Counted from the first letter of the stretch, positions 1 to 7,286 are shown. The stretch is 12,760 nt of DNA from Pseudomonadota bacterium (GCA_021779635.1 JAJYAH010000116.1:1-12760), one strand, 5' to 3'. Made by a program: numbers and translations. The notes: generated from the sequence alone by a model not told the origin.

Positions 1-158
1 GCGATCATCTTGGTCAACGTGGATTTGCCGGCGCCGTTTTCACCCAACACCGCATGGATCTCGCCCTTCCTGAGCGAGAAATCGACGTCCTTGACGGCCG
101 CGGTGCCGAGATATTCCTTGGTCACCCGGCGAAGTTCGAGAATGTCACTGGGCTCCAT
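1..158 (-). CDS. Sugar-type ABC transporter ATP-binding protein, N-terminal part (cut by window edge)
   Basis: ATPase that would power the permeases encoded upstream in the same operon. Only the first 52 codons are inside the window. They read MEPSDILELRRVTKEYLG and continue to a textbook Walker A loop, GENGAGKST, at residues 39-47. The position of Walker A and the following leucine-threonine-lysine are typical of RbsA/MglA/XylG-type sugar ATPases, which normally carry two ATPase domains in about 500 residues; the second domain cannot be checked here. The ATG at 158-156 overlaps the stop of the upstream propeller gene in the junction TAATG, so translation is probably coupled. The ribosome site is weak (GGTGG-like), which fits coupling. 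Family assignment is firm; the transported ligand is unknown. Confidence 0.93.
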   Translation of the reverse strand, partial: MEPSDILELRRVTKEYLGTAAVKDVDFSLRKGEIHAVLGENGAGKSTLTKMI

Positions 159-1258
159 TAGCCACCATCCGAAAGCGCGATGGAAATAATCTCGTCGCCG
201 CCCTTGCTGGCGACAACGAGGCCGGATCCGTATTCGACAGTGCTCGTCAGCCCGTGCCGCGTACCGCCGGTGCGGCTGTGGAAACTGGCGACCGGCGTAT
301 GATGGTCGTCGAGCGCCACGACCAGGCCGTAGGAGCGGGTCGGCGCCCAGGGTTTCAGGATACCCATCTGTATCAGCGCCCCGCCCTGCATGGGCTCACT
401 GAACGAAGCGCCGCTCGACAGCGCGGGTGCAACCCAGAACTCCTTCGGCACCTCGGCCATCATCGCCCGGCGATACGTGCGCTCGCGCCGCACGAATTCG
501 ACGAGCTGGTTGCGGGGCGCGAAAAGACTGAGCCAGGTGCCGCCTCGCGCGCGCGGCGAGAGCCGGCCTGGATATCCGGGCAGCGCGGTCAGGACCGGCG
601 CCGGAGCCTTTTTCTGGTCGAGATCGAGCAGCACCAGACGATTCTTCCAGCTCTCGGAAACCAGCGCGCTGCGGCCGTCCGCCAGCACGATGCAGCCCGC
701 CGGATAGGACAGGCCCTGGGCGATCGGCTTCGCCTCGGACGTTCGAAGGTCGACCGACCAGACCGATCCCGCCGTTTCCGAATCGAGCAGGTCGCGCTGC
801 CAATCCGTGACGGAATTCCTGGTTGATCCGACGCAGATCAAGAGGGTGTCCGCGTCGCGGAAGGTGGCCGCGGTCACCGAGGCGAACGGCAGCCGCGCGA
901 TGTTGCGACGAACCATCGACCGCTTTGCCATGTCCAGCAGCGACAGACCGCGCACCTCATCAAAGATCGCGATGCTGCCATCCGGTCCCGACGCAGTCGC
1001 GAGAATCTCGGCCTCGCACTCGACCACCGGCTCGGGTTTTGACCAGTCCCCGCTCACGGCCAGCAGCTTCCGGCCGGACGAGAACAACACGCTGTTGCCC
1101 GCGCGCAGCAGGTTGTCCGGCCGCGCGATGGTGAGCAGGTGGTCGGCCTTGTCGACGGCGCTGTTCGGCTTCAGCGCACCGTCCATCGGTGGAATCGCAA
1201 CCGAGGCTTCGCCACGCCCCAGAAAGCGGTCGGCCGCCAGCGTGAAGACGTTAGCCAT
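158..1258 (-). CDS. Stand-alone SMP-30/strictosidine-synthase-like beta-propeller protein, probably without the metal site
   Basis: A 366-residue protein with no signal peptide and no membrane segment, so probably cytoplasmic. I see the same repeat landmarks as in the propeller half of the upstream fusion protein: a YPAG..SESW block at residues 185-204 and LPGYP at 226-230. It is therefore a divergent paralogue. Where the fusion has likely metal ligands (E in GPED, N in FPNG, D in YPDN), this protein has D48, A187 and G231, so lactonase activity is doubtful; a sensory or structural role is an alternative. The start chosen is ATG at 1258 (MANVFTLAAD), because it makes the 8-base junction ATGGCTAA with the upstream gene; an in-frame start 16 codons earlier lies inside that gene. 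It ends in TAATG with the ATPase gene. Confidence 0.8.
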   Translation of the reverse strand: MANVFTLAADRFLGRGEASVAIPPMDGALKPNSAVDKADHLLTIARPDNLLRAGNSVLFSSGRKLLAVSGDWSKPEPVVECEAEILATASGPDGSIAIFDEVRGLSLLDMAKRSMVRRNIARLPFASVTAATFRDADTLLICVGSTRNSVTDWQRDLLDSETAGSVWSVDLRTSEAKPIAQGLSYPAGCIVLADGRSALVSESWKNRLVLLDLDQKKAPAPVLTALPGYPGRLSPRARGGTWLSLFAPRNQLVEFVRRERTYRRAMMAEVPKEFWVAPALSSGASFSEPMQGGALIQMGILKPWAPTRSYGLVVALDDHHTPVASFHSRTGGTRHGLTSTVEYGSGLVVASKGGDEIISIALSDGG

Positions 1259-3455
1259 GCGCCTTCCCCCAATAGCTCTGGAAACCGCTCCATTGCGGGT
1301 CGGCACCCGGAATCTTGTAGCGGCCGATGCGGTTATTGGAGATGCCGCCGAGATAGAGATAGCCCTTGTGTTCGCGCATCGAGGTGATCATCGGATGGTT
1401 CTTCGCCTTCTGGTCCCAAAGCGCCTCCAGCGTGCGCCCTTCCGGCGACATCTTGATCACGCAGCCGGTGTTCAGATTCGGATAGAGCCACTCGTCGGGC
1501 GCCAGCCGCCGCGCCATGCGGCGCCGGAATCCGGGCATCCGCAGCGCCACATCGAGCGCCGGAGAGCGCATGCCGAGCAAGGCGATCCAGTAATTGCCGT
1601 CGGAAGACCGATTGATGTTGTCCGGGTAGCCCGGAAGATCCTTGATCAGAACCTCGACCTTGCCTTCATTGGGCCCGTCGAACCAGTAGCGGCTGACCCG
1701 GCATGCCCAGCTCTCGGCGAACAACAGCGACTGCCCGCCCGGCTCGACGCAGATGCCGTTCGGAAACACCAGGCCGCGCAGCACGGTGCGCGTCCTGCCG
1801 GTTTTCGGATCCCAGCCGATGATGCGGCCGTTGCCGCGGCTTTCCAGCGCGTCCATCGGCCAGGTGTGCATCTCGTAGCGGATGGTCGCCTCGCTGAAGA
1901 ACACGCGTCCGTCGGGGGCGATATCGAGGTCGTCGGCCAGCCGCAGCCGGGAGTCGTCGATGATCGAGAACCTGGCGCGATTGGTCTCGTCGGTGACCTT
2001 GCTGACTTCGCCCGCGCGCGAGACCTTGTAGAGTCCCATGCCGCCGACGCAGACCAGGATGTTCTCGTCCTTGTCGAGCGCCATCCCCAGCGTGTGGCCG
2101 CCGATATGGGCGAAATGTTCGGCCTTGTCGTACAGCGGCGGCCGGAAACGGATGATATCGCCCTGCCGGTTGCCGCAATAGAGATTGTCGTCGCTGTCGA
2201 GCAGGACGTCCTCGGGACCTTCAACCTGCCCGAGGCCGAGAATTTCGACGCCATTCAGCTTGTCGTTAAGGGCGTAGGGAGAACCCGAATTCCTGTCGGT
2301 CGAAGCAGGACGCGGCATTTCGACCAGCGCCGGCGACATGTAGACCTTGTTCAAAAGCTTGTCGCGATGCTTCACCCATTTCACGTCGACGAACACGGCA
2401 AAGATCAGCGTCAGTCCAAGCACCATCGATCCTGAACCGGCGTTGAGGCCGAGCTGGATGACACTGTTGGTCAGCATCAGAACGACGATCGCCCCGATCA
2501 AGACCTTGGCGACGGTGCCGCGACCGCCACCGAGGCTGATGCCGCCGAGGACCACGGCGGTCAAGACCGAAATCTCGAGGCCAACACCGGTGTCGGTACC
2601 TGCACCACCGAGCCGCGAAGCATAGAGCAGGCCCGCAAGACCGCACAGCATCCCCGAGATGACATAGGTGACGCAGACCGTGCGCGGCACGTTGATCCCG
2701 ATATTGTGCGAGGACTTGCGGGAGCCGCCGATCGCCATGGCGCGCCAGCCCGGCCCGCTTCGGCTGAAGAGGATGTGAGCGATCGCGAACACCACCAGCA
2801 TCACCACAAAGCTGGTCGGCAGACCGGCGACATTTCCGAGGCCGAGCAAGTCCCAGAATGCATCGTCGACGAAACCGGTTGACATCGCCTGCGCGTATTT
2901 GAGCAGCAGGATGTCGACCAGCGCGCGCACGATGATCAGCGTCACCAGCGTCGTCAGGAAGGCGCGCAGCCTGAGATAGCCGATCAGGATGCCGTTGAAG
3001 AGGCCGACGACCCCACAGGCCGCGACCACGGCCGGGATCGTCGCCCACACCGGCAAGCCACCGAGATTGAGCAAATAGAGCGCCAGAAAGTTGCCGAGGG
3101 CAAAGTTGGAACTGACACTGAGGTCAATGCCGCCGGCGATGACGACCACCATCATCGCCAGGCACACCAGACCGAACTCGCCAAGCTGCCTCGCGGCAAT
3201 CATGAGGCTGGACAGCTGGAACATGCTGGGCAGCAGCCAGCCGATGACACCGAGAACAACGATGAGCACGGTGAACGGGATCGCACTGTCGATCCAGCGC
3301 TTGGTCAGGATTTCACCGATCAGGCGATCCGGAACAAAGCGGTAGCGCCAGCGCTCCACGACGTTCCAGAAATTCCTTGCACGCGATCCCGAACCGCTGG
3401 CTCGCAGTTCCGCGCCGTTAAGGGCCGGACGGCCCTCGATGTCTGCCGCAGTCAC
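1251..3455 (-). CDS. ABC transporter permease fused to a C-terminal SMP-30/strictosidine-synthase-like beta-propeller
   Basis: One uninterrupted frame of about 734 residues joins two proteins. Residues about 50-365 are a ribose/xylose-type permease (BPD_transp_2 family): many hydrophobic segments, the GGIDLS motif at 108-113 and LGGISLGGGRG at about 303-313. After a short linker, residues about 401-734 form a six-bladed propeller of the SMP-30/gluconolactonase/strictosidine synthase superfamily. It has GPED (E415), LADDLDIAPDG, FPNG (N566), AESW and GYPDN (D612); these acidic and Asn residues match the usual metal ligands. Permeases of this family are about 320 residues, so the extra domain is real and not a frameshift artefact. 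In this family the permease C-terminus is usually cytoplasmic, so the propeller may act on the imported ligand (inference). I start at GTG 3455, preceded by GGAG nine bases upstream. A GTG at 3527 would give 758 residues but sits in the loop of a hairpin. Confidence 0.9.
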   Translation of the reverse strand: MTAADIEGRPALNGAELRASGSGSRARNFWNVVERWRYRFVPDRLIGEILTKRWIDSAIPFTVLIVVLGVIGWLLPSMFQLSSLMIAARQLGEFGLVCLAMMVVVIAGGIDLSVSSNFALGNFLALYLLNLGGLPVWATIPAVVAACGVVGLFNGILIGYLRLRAFLTTLVTLIIVRALVDILLLKYAQAMSTGFVDDAFWDLLGLGNVAGLPTSFVVMLVVFAIAHILFSRSGPGWRAMAIGGSRKSSHNIGINVPRTVCVTYVISGMLCGLAGLLYASRLGGAGTDTGVGLEISVLTAVVLGGISLGGGRGTVAKVLIGAIVVLMLTNSVIQLGLNAGSGSMVLGLTLIFAVFVDVKWVKHRDKLLNKVYMSPALVEMPRPASTDRNSGSPYALNDKLNGVEILGLGQVEGPEDVLLDSDDNLYCGNRQGDIIRFRPPLYDKAEHFAHIGGHTLGMALDKDENILVCVGGMGLYKVSRAGEVSKVTDETNRARFSIIDDSRLRLADDLDIAPDGRVFFSEATIRYEMHTWPMDALESRGNGRIIGWDPKTGRTRTVLRGLVFPNGICVEPGGQSLLFAESWACRVSRYWFDGPNEGKVEVLIKDLPGYPDNINRSSDGNYWIALLGMRSPALDVALRMPGFRRRMARRLAPDEWLYPNLNTGCVIKMSPEGRTLEALWDQKAKNHPMITSMREHKGYLYLGGISNNRIGRYKIPGADPQWSGFQSYWGKAHG

Positions 3456-3494
3456 GTAAAGTGGCTCCAGTGGAAAAGGGGCGAGGTCAAAACC

Positions 3495-3536
3495 CCGCCG
3501 GAAAAGGCGGCTGCGAGGCACAAGCACGCGCCTCGC
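3495..3536 (-). terminator. Two tandem hairpins after the binding-protein gene (attenuator or mRNA-stabilising structure)
   Basis: Read on the minus strand, 14 bases after the binding-protein stop, there is a perfect 7-bp stem, GCGAGGC/GCCTCGC (3536-3530 with 3519-3513, 10-base loop). A second stem, CCGCC/GGCGG (3510-3506 with 3499-3495, loop TTTTCC), follows and is trailed by GGTTTT. The short T run makes complete termination unlikely. Hairpins at this place in ABC operons often keep binding-protein mRNA abundant relative to permease mRNA; that role is inferred here. Confidence 0.5.
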
Positions 3537-3549
3537 CGCATGAGGGCAG

Positions 3550-4566
3550 TTACTTCAGGAGCTTCGCGTAGGTGTCCGGATTCCAGCAGGTGCCTTCCTT
3601 GACGTCCGCCTTGGTCATGGTCCGGTACGGCGAGTATGCCATGTACTTGATCGAGCCTGCCTTGGGCTTCGCCTGCAATAGCATCTTGATGGTGGTGGCG
3701 ATGTCGCGCCCCATGCCGACGGCATTATAATTGAGCGCGTAGTCGAACGTTCCGTCGGAAAGGGCATCGCACATGCTCTGCGCGCCGCCCCCGGCGGTGA
3801 CCAGCATCACCTGGCCCCTTTTTCCGGCCTGCTGGATCGCAGCACCGGTGCCGCGCGCCTGGCCGTCCCAAACATCGATGATCGCGCAGAGGTCGGGATT
3901 CTGCTGCAGCACGGTCTCGGTGATCGAGCGCGCCTTGCTGGCATCCCAGTCGGCCGCCTGGCTGGAAACAAGCTGGACGTCGGGGTGAGCCGCCAGGACT
4001 TTCTTCACGCCCTGCACCTCAAAGAAGCTGACGCCACCGGTAACGACCCCTTGAACGATGGCGATCTTTTTGGATTTGCCGTTCTTGCCGCAGCTATTGA
4101 CGACAATGTTGCCCATCTCCTCTCCCATGCCGATCAGATCCGGACCGACGAACGCGTCGGTCTGGACGGCGCCCTGCATGTTGGCCTGGATGACGTAGAT
4201 GCCCTGGGCGTTGGCCTGTTTGAGAAGCCGCGCCAGCGACTGGAGATCCGGATTCTGGGTGACGATCACGTCCGGCTTTTGCGCGATCAGGTTGGTGAGC
4301 GCCTGCGCCATCGCATCGGTGCTCCAGTTCGGATCCTGGCTCACGAACTTCATGCCGTAGTGATTGGCTTCCTCCTTGACGACGCCGCCCCAGGCCTGCG
4401 CCAGGTCGAAACCGAGCGAGATCGGCAGATAGGCGATGGTCTTGCCCTTCATGGCATCCAGCGCGGGATCGCGGAAGGTATCGCTCATCTCCTGGGCCTG
4501 CGCGATGGCCAGGCTTGAAATGAAGCCGGCGACGGCCGTCGAGAGCAGTGTCTTCCAGATACGCAT
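3550..4566 (-). CDS. Periplasmic sugar-type substrate-binding protein of the ABC transporter
   Basis: A 338-residue protein of the Peripla_BP_4 (ribose/xylose-binding-like) family that would capture the ligand in the periplasm and deliver it to the two permeases. Residues 1-24 are a classical signal peptide (MRIWK, hydrophobic stretch, then AIAQA before QE), with cleavage probably after Ala24. The mature part has the two-lobe signature: GKTIAYLPISLGFD near its start, an AQKPDVIVTQNPD block, and IIDVWDGQARGTGAAIQQAG in the second lobe. An excellent ribosome site, AAGGAGG, lies seven bases before ATG 4566. It is the third gene of the operon, 38 bases after the simple permease gene. Two cysteines (NSCGKNG and MCDAL) lie within the mature protein and a third near the C-terminus (GTCWNP). 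Ligand identity is not readable; an alcohol-bearing sugar or polyol-like compound is only suggested by the neighbouring dehydrogenases. Confidence 0.93.
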   Translation of the reverse strand: MRIWKTLLSTAVAGFISSLAIAQAQEMSDTFRDPALDAMKGKTIAYLPISLGFDLAQAWGGVVKEEANHYGMKFVSQDPNWSTDAMAQALTNLIAQKPDVIVTQNPDLQSLARLLKQANAQGIYVIQANMQGAVQTDAFVGPDLIGMGEEMGNIVVNSCGKNGKSKKIAIVQGVVTGGVSFFEVQGVKKVLAAHPDVQLVSSQAADWDASKARSITETVLQQNPDLCAIIDVWDGQARGTGAAIQQAGKRGQVMLVTAGGGAQSMCDALSDGTFDYALNYNAVGMGRDIATTIKMLLQAKPKAGSIKYMAYSPYRTMTKADVKEGTCWNPDTYAKLLK

Positions 4567-4604
4567 GCCATTTCCTCCTTGGGTTGCTTCTTGGTTGTGA
4601 TGTG

Positions 4605-5582
4605 TCAGATGTCGCCCTGCTGGGCGGTTTGCTCGTCGCGAGGGTTCACGACGCTGTCGACGATGATGGCGATCAGCAGAATCGAACTCTTGATCAGGTT
4701 CTGGACGGTGTACTGGATGTCCATGATCGTCATGCCGTTCAGCAGAATGCCGATCAGCAACGTGCCGACGACGACGTTGCGAACGCCACCCTTGCCGCCG
4801 CTTAAGCCGACGCCGCCCAGCACCACGACGAGAATGATGTCGTAGACCAGGTTCGAGGTGACGATGCGGGTGTTCATGGCCGCCACCGACGTCGCCGTGA
4901 TCACGCCGGCGATGTAGGCGATCAGCCCGGCCAACAGATACTGAAAGACCAGCACGGGCCGCACCGGCACCCCGCCGACGCGGGCCGCGGCGTAGTTGTC
5001 GCCCATCGCGTAGATGAACCGCCCGGGCTTGGTATAGCGAAGCAGGAGGAAGGCCGCGAACGCGATCACGATCGCGAGAATCACCGCGCTCGGAATGCCG
5101 AAGAAAAATCCCTGCCCGATGCTGCGAAGCCAGCCGATATCGCGCGGCAGGTAAACCACGTCGATGCCGAGGATCATGTGCGCGCGGCCAAAGCCGTAGA
5201 TGAACGTTCCCATCGCCAGCGTCGCGAACAGCGGCGGGATCTCCGCATAGGCGATCAGAATGCCGACGATCAGGCTCATCAGCAGCGCGAACCCCAGCCC
5301 GAGCGCGATCGCCAGCGGCAGCGGCACGCCTTCATTGGCGAGCTGGAACGTCCACGCCACCGAGATCGCCATGTTGGCGACGATCGAGAGGTCGATGCCG
5401 CGGCCGATCACGACGATCACCATGGCAATGCCGAGCACGCCAAAGACGGCAACGCTGCGCAGCAGCGTGAGAAGATTTTGCGCGGTCAGGAATCCGGGCA
5501 GCAGGATCGAGAAGATCGCAAACAACAAGATCGCAAGCAGAAAGACGATCTGCTCCTGACTGAGGGAAAGGCGCCATTTCAC
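4605..5582 (-). CDS. ABC transporter permease, ribose/xylose type (BPD_transp_2), second permease of the operon
   Basis: A 325-residue, very hydrophobic protein with about nine to ten membrane segments. It carries the family motif GRGIDLS (60-66), a cytoplasmic loop, YAMGDNYAAARVGGV (about 191-205), that would contact the ATPase, and LGGVGLSGGKGG at 255-266. Its length is normal for RbsC-type permeases. The start is GTG at 5582 (GTG AAA TGG), supported by GGGAGG eight bases upstream and by a 4-base GTGA overlap with the alcohol dehydrogenase stop. With the fusion permease encoded two genes downstream, the membrane part may be a heterodimer, unlike the common RbsC homodimer; alternatively each permease could form its own transporter sharing the single binding protein and ATPase. 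Confidence 0.93.
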   Translation of the reverse strand: MKWRLSLSQEQIVFLLAILLFAIFSILLPGFLTAQNLLTLLRSVAVFGVLGIAMVIVVIGRGIDLSIVANMAISVAWTFQLANEGVPLPLAIALGLGFALLMSLIVGILIAYAEIPPLFATLAMGTFIYGFGRAHMILGIDVVYLPRDIGWLRSIGQGFFFGIPSAVILAIVIAFAAFLLLRYTKPGRFIYAMGDNYAAARVGGVPVRPVLVFQYLLAGLIAYIAGVITATSVAAMNTRIVTSNLVYDIILVVVLGGVGLSGGKGGVRNVVVGTLLIGILLNGMTIMDIQYTVQNLIKSSILLIAIIVDSVVNPRDEQTAQQGDI

Positions 5583-6667
5583 GGCGAGGTCCTCCCGCCG
5601 CCTGAGGCGTGAAGGCTGGCATCCAGCACCAGCCGGCCTTTCACGGCGCCCGAGCGCACGCGGTCGAGCGCCGGATTGGGATCGTCGTGCGTCACGCGCT
5701 CGACCGGCACCGCGCGCAGCTTGCCCGACTTGGCAAGATCGACCAGCTCGCGCAGCTCGTGCTGGCTTCCGGTGTAACTGCCGCGGATCGTAATGGCGCG
5801 CAGCGGAATGGTCGGGAGCGGCAGCGTGAGATCGCCGCCATAGAGGCCGACCGGCACATAGGTTCCGCCTCGGGCCAGCACCGCGACGCCGGCTTTCGCG
5901 GTCTCGGACGACGCGACGAAGTCGACCACGCCGTAGATCGGCTTGCCCGCGGCCTTGGCGAGTTCGTCGGCGAGTTCTCCCGACTTCGCATTCACGCCCG
6001 CATGCGCGCCGGCCTCGCGCGCAACCCCGAGCTTTTCGTCGCTGACGTCGACGGCGACGATCTTCTGGTATCCGAGCGCCACGAGGATGCTGATGGCCGC
6101 CAGGCCCAATCCTCCGGCGCCAATGACGACGACGGGATTGTCCGGCTCGACGTCGGAAAGTTTCCTTACCGCCGAATAGGCGGTGATGCCGGAGCAGGCA
6201 TAGGTCGCAGCCAGCGCTGGATCGACGTTACCGAAGTCGATCAGATGCTCCGGCTTGTCGACCAGCACATGGGTGCCGTAACCGCCATCGCGAAACACGC
6301 CGAGGCTTCGCGGGCTCAGGCACATGTGGTCGTTGCCGGAAAGGCAATGCTTGCATTTTCCGCAGCCGGCCCACGGGTACACCAGCCGATGGTCGCCGAT
6401 GGCGACGCCTTTTGCTTCCGGCCCGAACGCCACCACCTTGCCGACGGTCTCGTGGCCGGGAATGAAGGGCAAGGTGACGCCCCGGTCCTTGAGCGACAGC
6501 CGCTTCCCGCCACCGAGATCGTAGTAGCCGTCCTGAAAATAGAGATCGCTGTGGCAGACGCCGCAATAAGTGGTCTTGAGAAGAACCTGAGCGCCGGTCG
6601 GTTCGGGGGTCGTTACCTCGACCGCCTCCAACGGCTGTCCATTCCGGACCACGGCCCAGCCACGCAT
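5579..6667 (-). CDS. Zinc-dependent, NAD-linked alcohol dehydrogenase (MDR superfamily)
   Basis: A 362-residue medium-chain dehydrogenase that would oxidise an alcohol to an aldehyde or ketone in the cytoplasm. Catalytic zinc ligands are visible: C35 in the CGVCHSD motif, H72 of GHE (with E73), and C158. The structural zinc site is complete: C102, C105, C108 and C116. The nucleotide fold has GAGGLG at 183-188, and D207 at the end of the second strand suggests NAD over NADP. There is a short insertion (GGGKRLSLKDRG, about 52-63) between the first zinc ligand and GHE, seen in a subset of the family. The start at ATG 6667 follows GGGGAGG with an eight-base spacer. It is the first gene of the operon, directly behind a predicted promoter, and its stop overlaps the next gene. 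The alcohol substrate is unknown. Confidence 0.95.
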   Translation of the reverse strand: MRGWAVVRNGQPLEAVEVTTPEPTGAQVLLKTTYCGVCHSDLYFQDGYYDLGGGKRLSLKDRGVTLPFIPGHETVGKVVAFGPEAKGVAIGDHRLVYPWAGCGKCKHCLSGNDHMCLSPRSLGVFRDGGYGTHVLVDKPEHLIDFGNVDPALAATYACSGITAYSAVRKLSDVEPDNPVVVIGAGGLGLAAISILVALGYQKIVAVDVSDEKLGVAREAGAHAGVNAKSGELADELAKAAGKPIYGVVDFVASSETAKAGVAVLARGGTYVPVGLYGGDLTLPLPTIPLRAITIRGSYTGSQHELRELVDLAKSGKLRAVPVERVTHDDPNPALDRVRSGAVKGRLVLDASLHASGGGRTSP

Positions 6668-6696
6668 TTTATCTTCCTCCCCGAAGTGTTTGAACG

Positions 6697-6725
6697 ATCA
6701 GAGCAGACCAAACTTATCCGGTCAA
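6697..6725 (-). promoter_or_regulatory. Predicted sigma70-type promoter of the alcohol dehydrogenase/ABC operon
   Basis: On the minus strand TTGACC (6725-6720) is separated by 17 bases from TCTGAT (6702-6697). A start site near 6690 would leave a leader of about 23 bases holding the GGGGAGG ribosome site. The -35 matches 5/6 and the -10 matches 4/6 of the consensus. The candidate operator at 6710-6726 covers the -35 hexamer. Confidence 0.45.
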
Positions 6726-6726
6726 G
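6710..6726 (+). promoter_or_regulatory. Candidate GntR operator, copy 1
   Basis: AAACTTATCCGGTCAAG. Its core CTTATCCGGTCAAG is an imperfect palindrome around CCGG (10/14 symmetric), similar in layout to CTTGT...ACAAG operators known for GntR-family regulators. It overlaps the -35 of the predicted operon promoter. A second copy lies inverted at 6858-6874. Confidence 0.4.
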
Positions 6727-6842
6727 TGGTCGGCCTTTGTATGACCGTGCGCGCGAAAATTGGCTGAACGCGTTTGTTTTCTGCAACTTTCGTTCGTAAT
6801 GGCGAGGCTCCGCCTGCGCTTCCGGATTTTTCCATCATCCTA

Positions 6843-6871
6843 TCGACAAACGAATTACCTGTCCGTATAAG
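6843..6871 (+). promoter_or_regulatory. Predicted sigma70-type promoter facing the aldehyde dehydrogenase
   Basis: TCGACA (6843-6848), a 17-base spacer and TATAAG (6866-6871) each match the consensus hexamers at 5/6, making this the best promoter-like element I found in the window. A start near 6878 would place GGGAGG (6887-6892) and a TTG codon (6898) right behind it, and the aldehyde dehydrogenase start about 410 bases downstream. The -10 lies inside operator copy 2. Confidence 0.45.
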
Positions 6872-6874
6872 TTT
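6858..6874 (-). promoter_or_regulatory. Candidate GntR operator, copy 2 (inverted)
   Basis: On the minus strand it reads AAACTTATACGGACAGG, 14 of 17 bases identical to copy 1. It covers the -10 of the predicted plus-strand promoter, a position suited to repression. Its internal symmetry is weaker than that of copy 1. Confidence 0.4.
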
Positions 6875-6897
6875 TTCCAAACGCTCGGGAGGAAGAT

Positions 6898-7263
6898 TTG
6901 GGCGGAGCTGTTCGCGCGGCTGCAAGCGTTGCTTTGGCGGGTCGCAGTCATCGTCCCGGTCGCGCCGTAACCGCGGCGGACAAAATCTCCTTGAATGGTT
7001 GCCTGACACGCTTGATGATCTTCGGCGGCAGCGACATCAAATTCACCAAGACCTTCCAGCCGAGCGGAACTGTCTTCGCCGATGACGCAATCCACGCGCA
7101 GGGCGCGATCGGTTCAAGGTCTCAATCGGTGAGCCGGTCTGGCCGGAAAATCAGGCCGCTCCAAAGCGAGGGCGCCAAACCCGACATATCCGTTTTCATG
7201 AAATTCGATCATCCCGTCCTGCTACCGAAGCGAGGTCACGGGATCGAGGTTCGCATCAACTAA
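6898..7263 (+). CDS. Possible leader ORF or small hypothetical protein before the aldehyde dehydrogenase
   Basis: A 121-codon frame starts at TTG 6898 behind GGGAGG (five-base spacer) and about 20 bases after the predicted start site of the plus-strand promoter. It stops 23 bases before the aldehyde dehydrogenase ATG. I do not recognise the protein. The middle part (about codons 27-65, LTRLMIFGGSDIKFT) has codon third positions that look coding, while the ends do not. The opposite strand also carries a partly open frame here, so neither is secure. It could be a real small protein, a translated leader, a decayed gene, or chance in a long 5' leader. No neighbour indicates a function. Confidence 0.22.
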   Translation: MGGAVRAAASVALAGRSHRPGRAVTAADKISLNGCLTRLMIFGGSDIKFTKTFQPSGTVFADDAIHAQGAIGSRSQSVSRSGRKIRPLQSEGAKPDISVFMKFDHPVLLPKRGHGIEVRIN

Positions 7264-7286
7264 CGCGGCAGTTTGGAGAACAGGCG

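Noticed and set aside
807..2435. A 542-codon frame on the plus strand
   Set aside because: It lies opposite the two propeller regions, whose protein motifs are clear; its translation is rich in Arg, Ala, His and Asp without family likeness, a typical antisense shadow of high-GC genes.
5609..6799. A 396-codon frame on the plus strand
   Set aside because: Antisense to the alcohol dehydrogenase, which has complete zinc and nucleotide-binding motifs; the frame shows no recognisable domain.
6835..7095. An 86-codon frame and a second open stretch on the minus strand in the divergent control region
   Set aside because: No ribosome site, overlaps the best promoter and operator copy 2, and the protein is unrecognised; the plus-strand alternative has better start signals.
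7194..7203. Perfect 10-base palindrome TTTCATGAAA
   Set aside because: Too short to stand out from chance, and not near a predicted start site.
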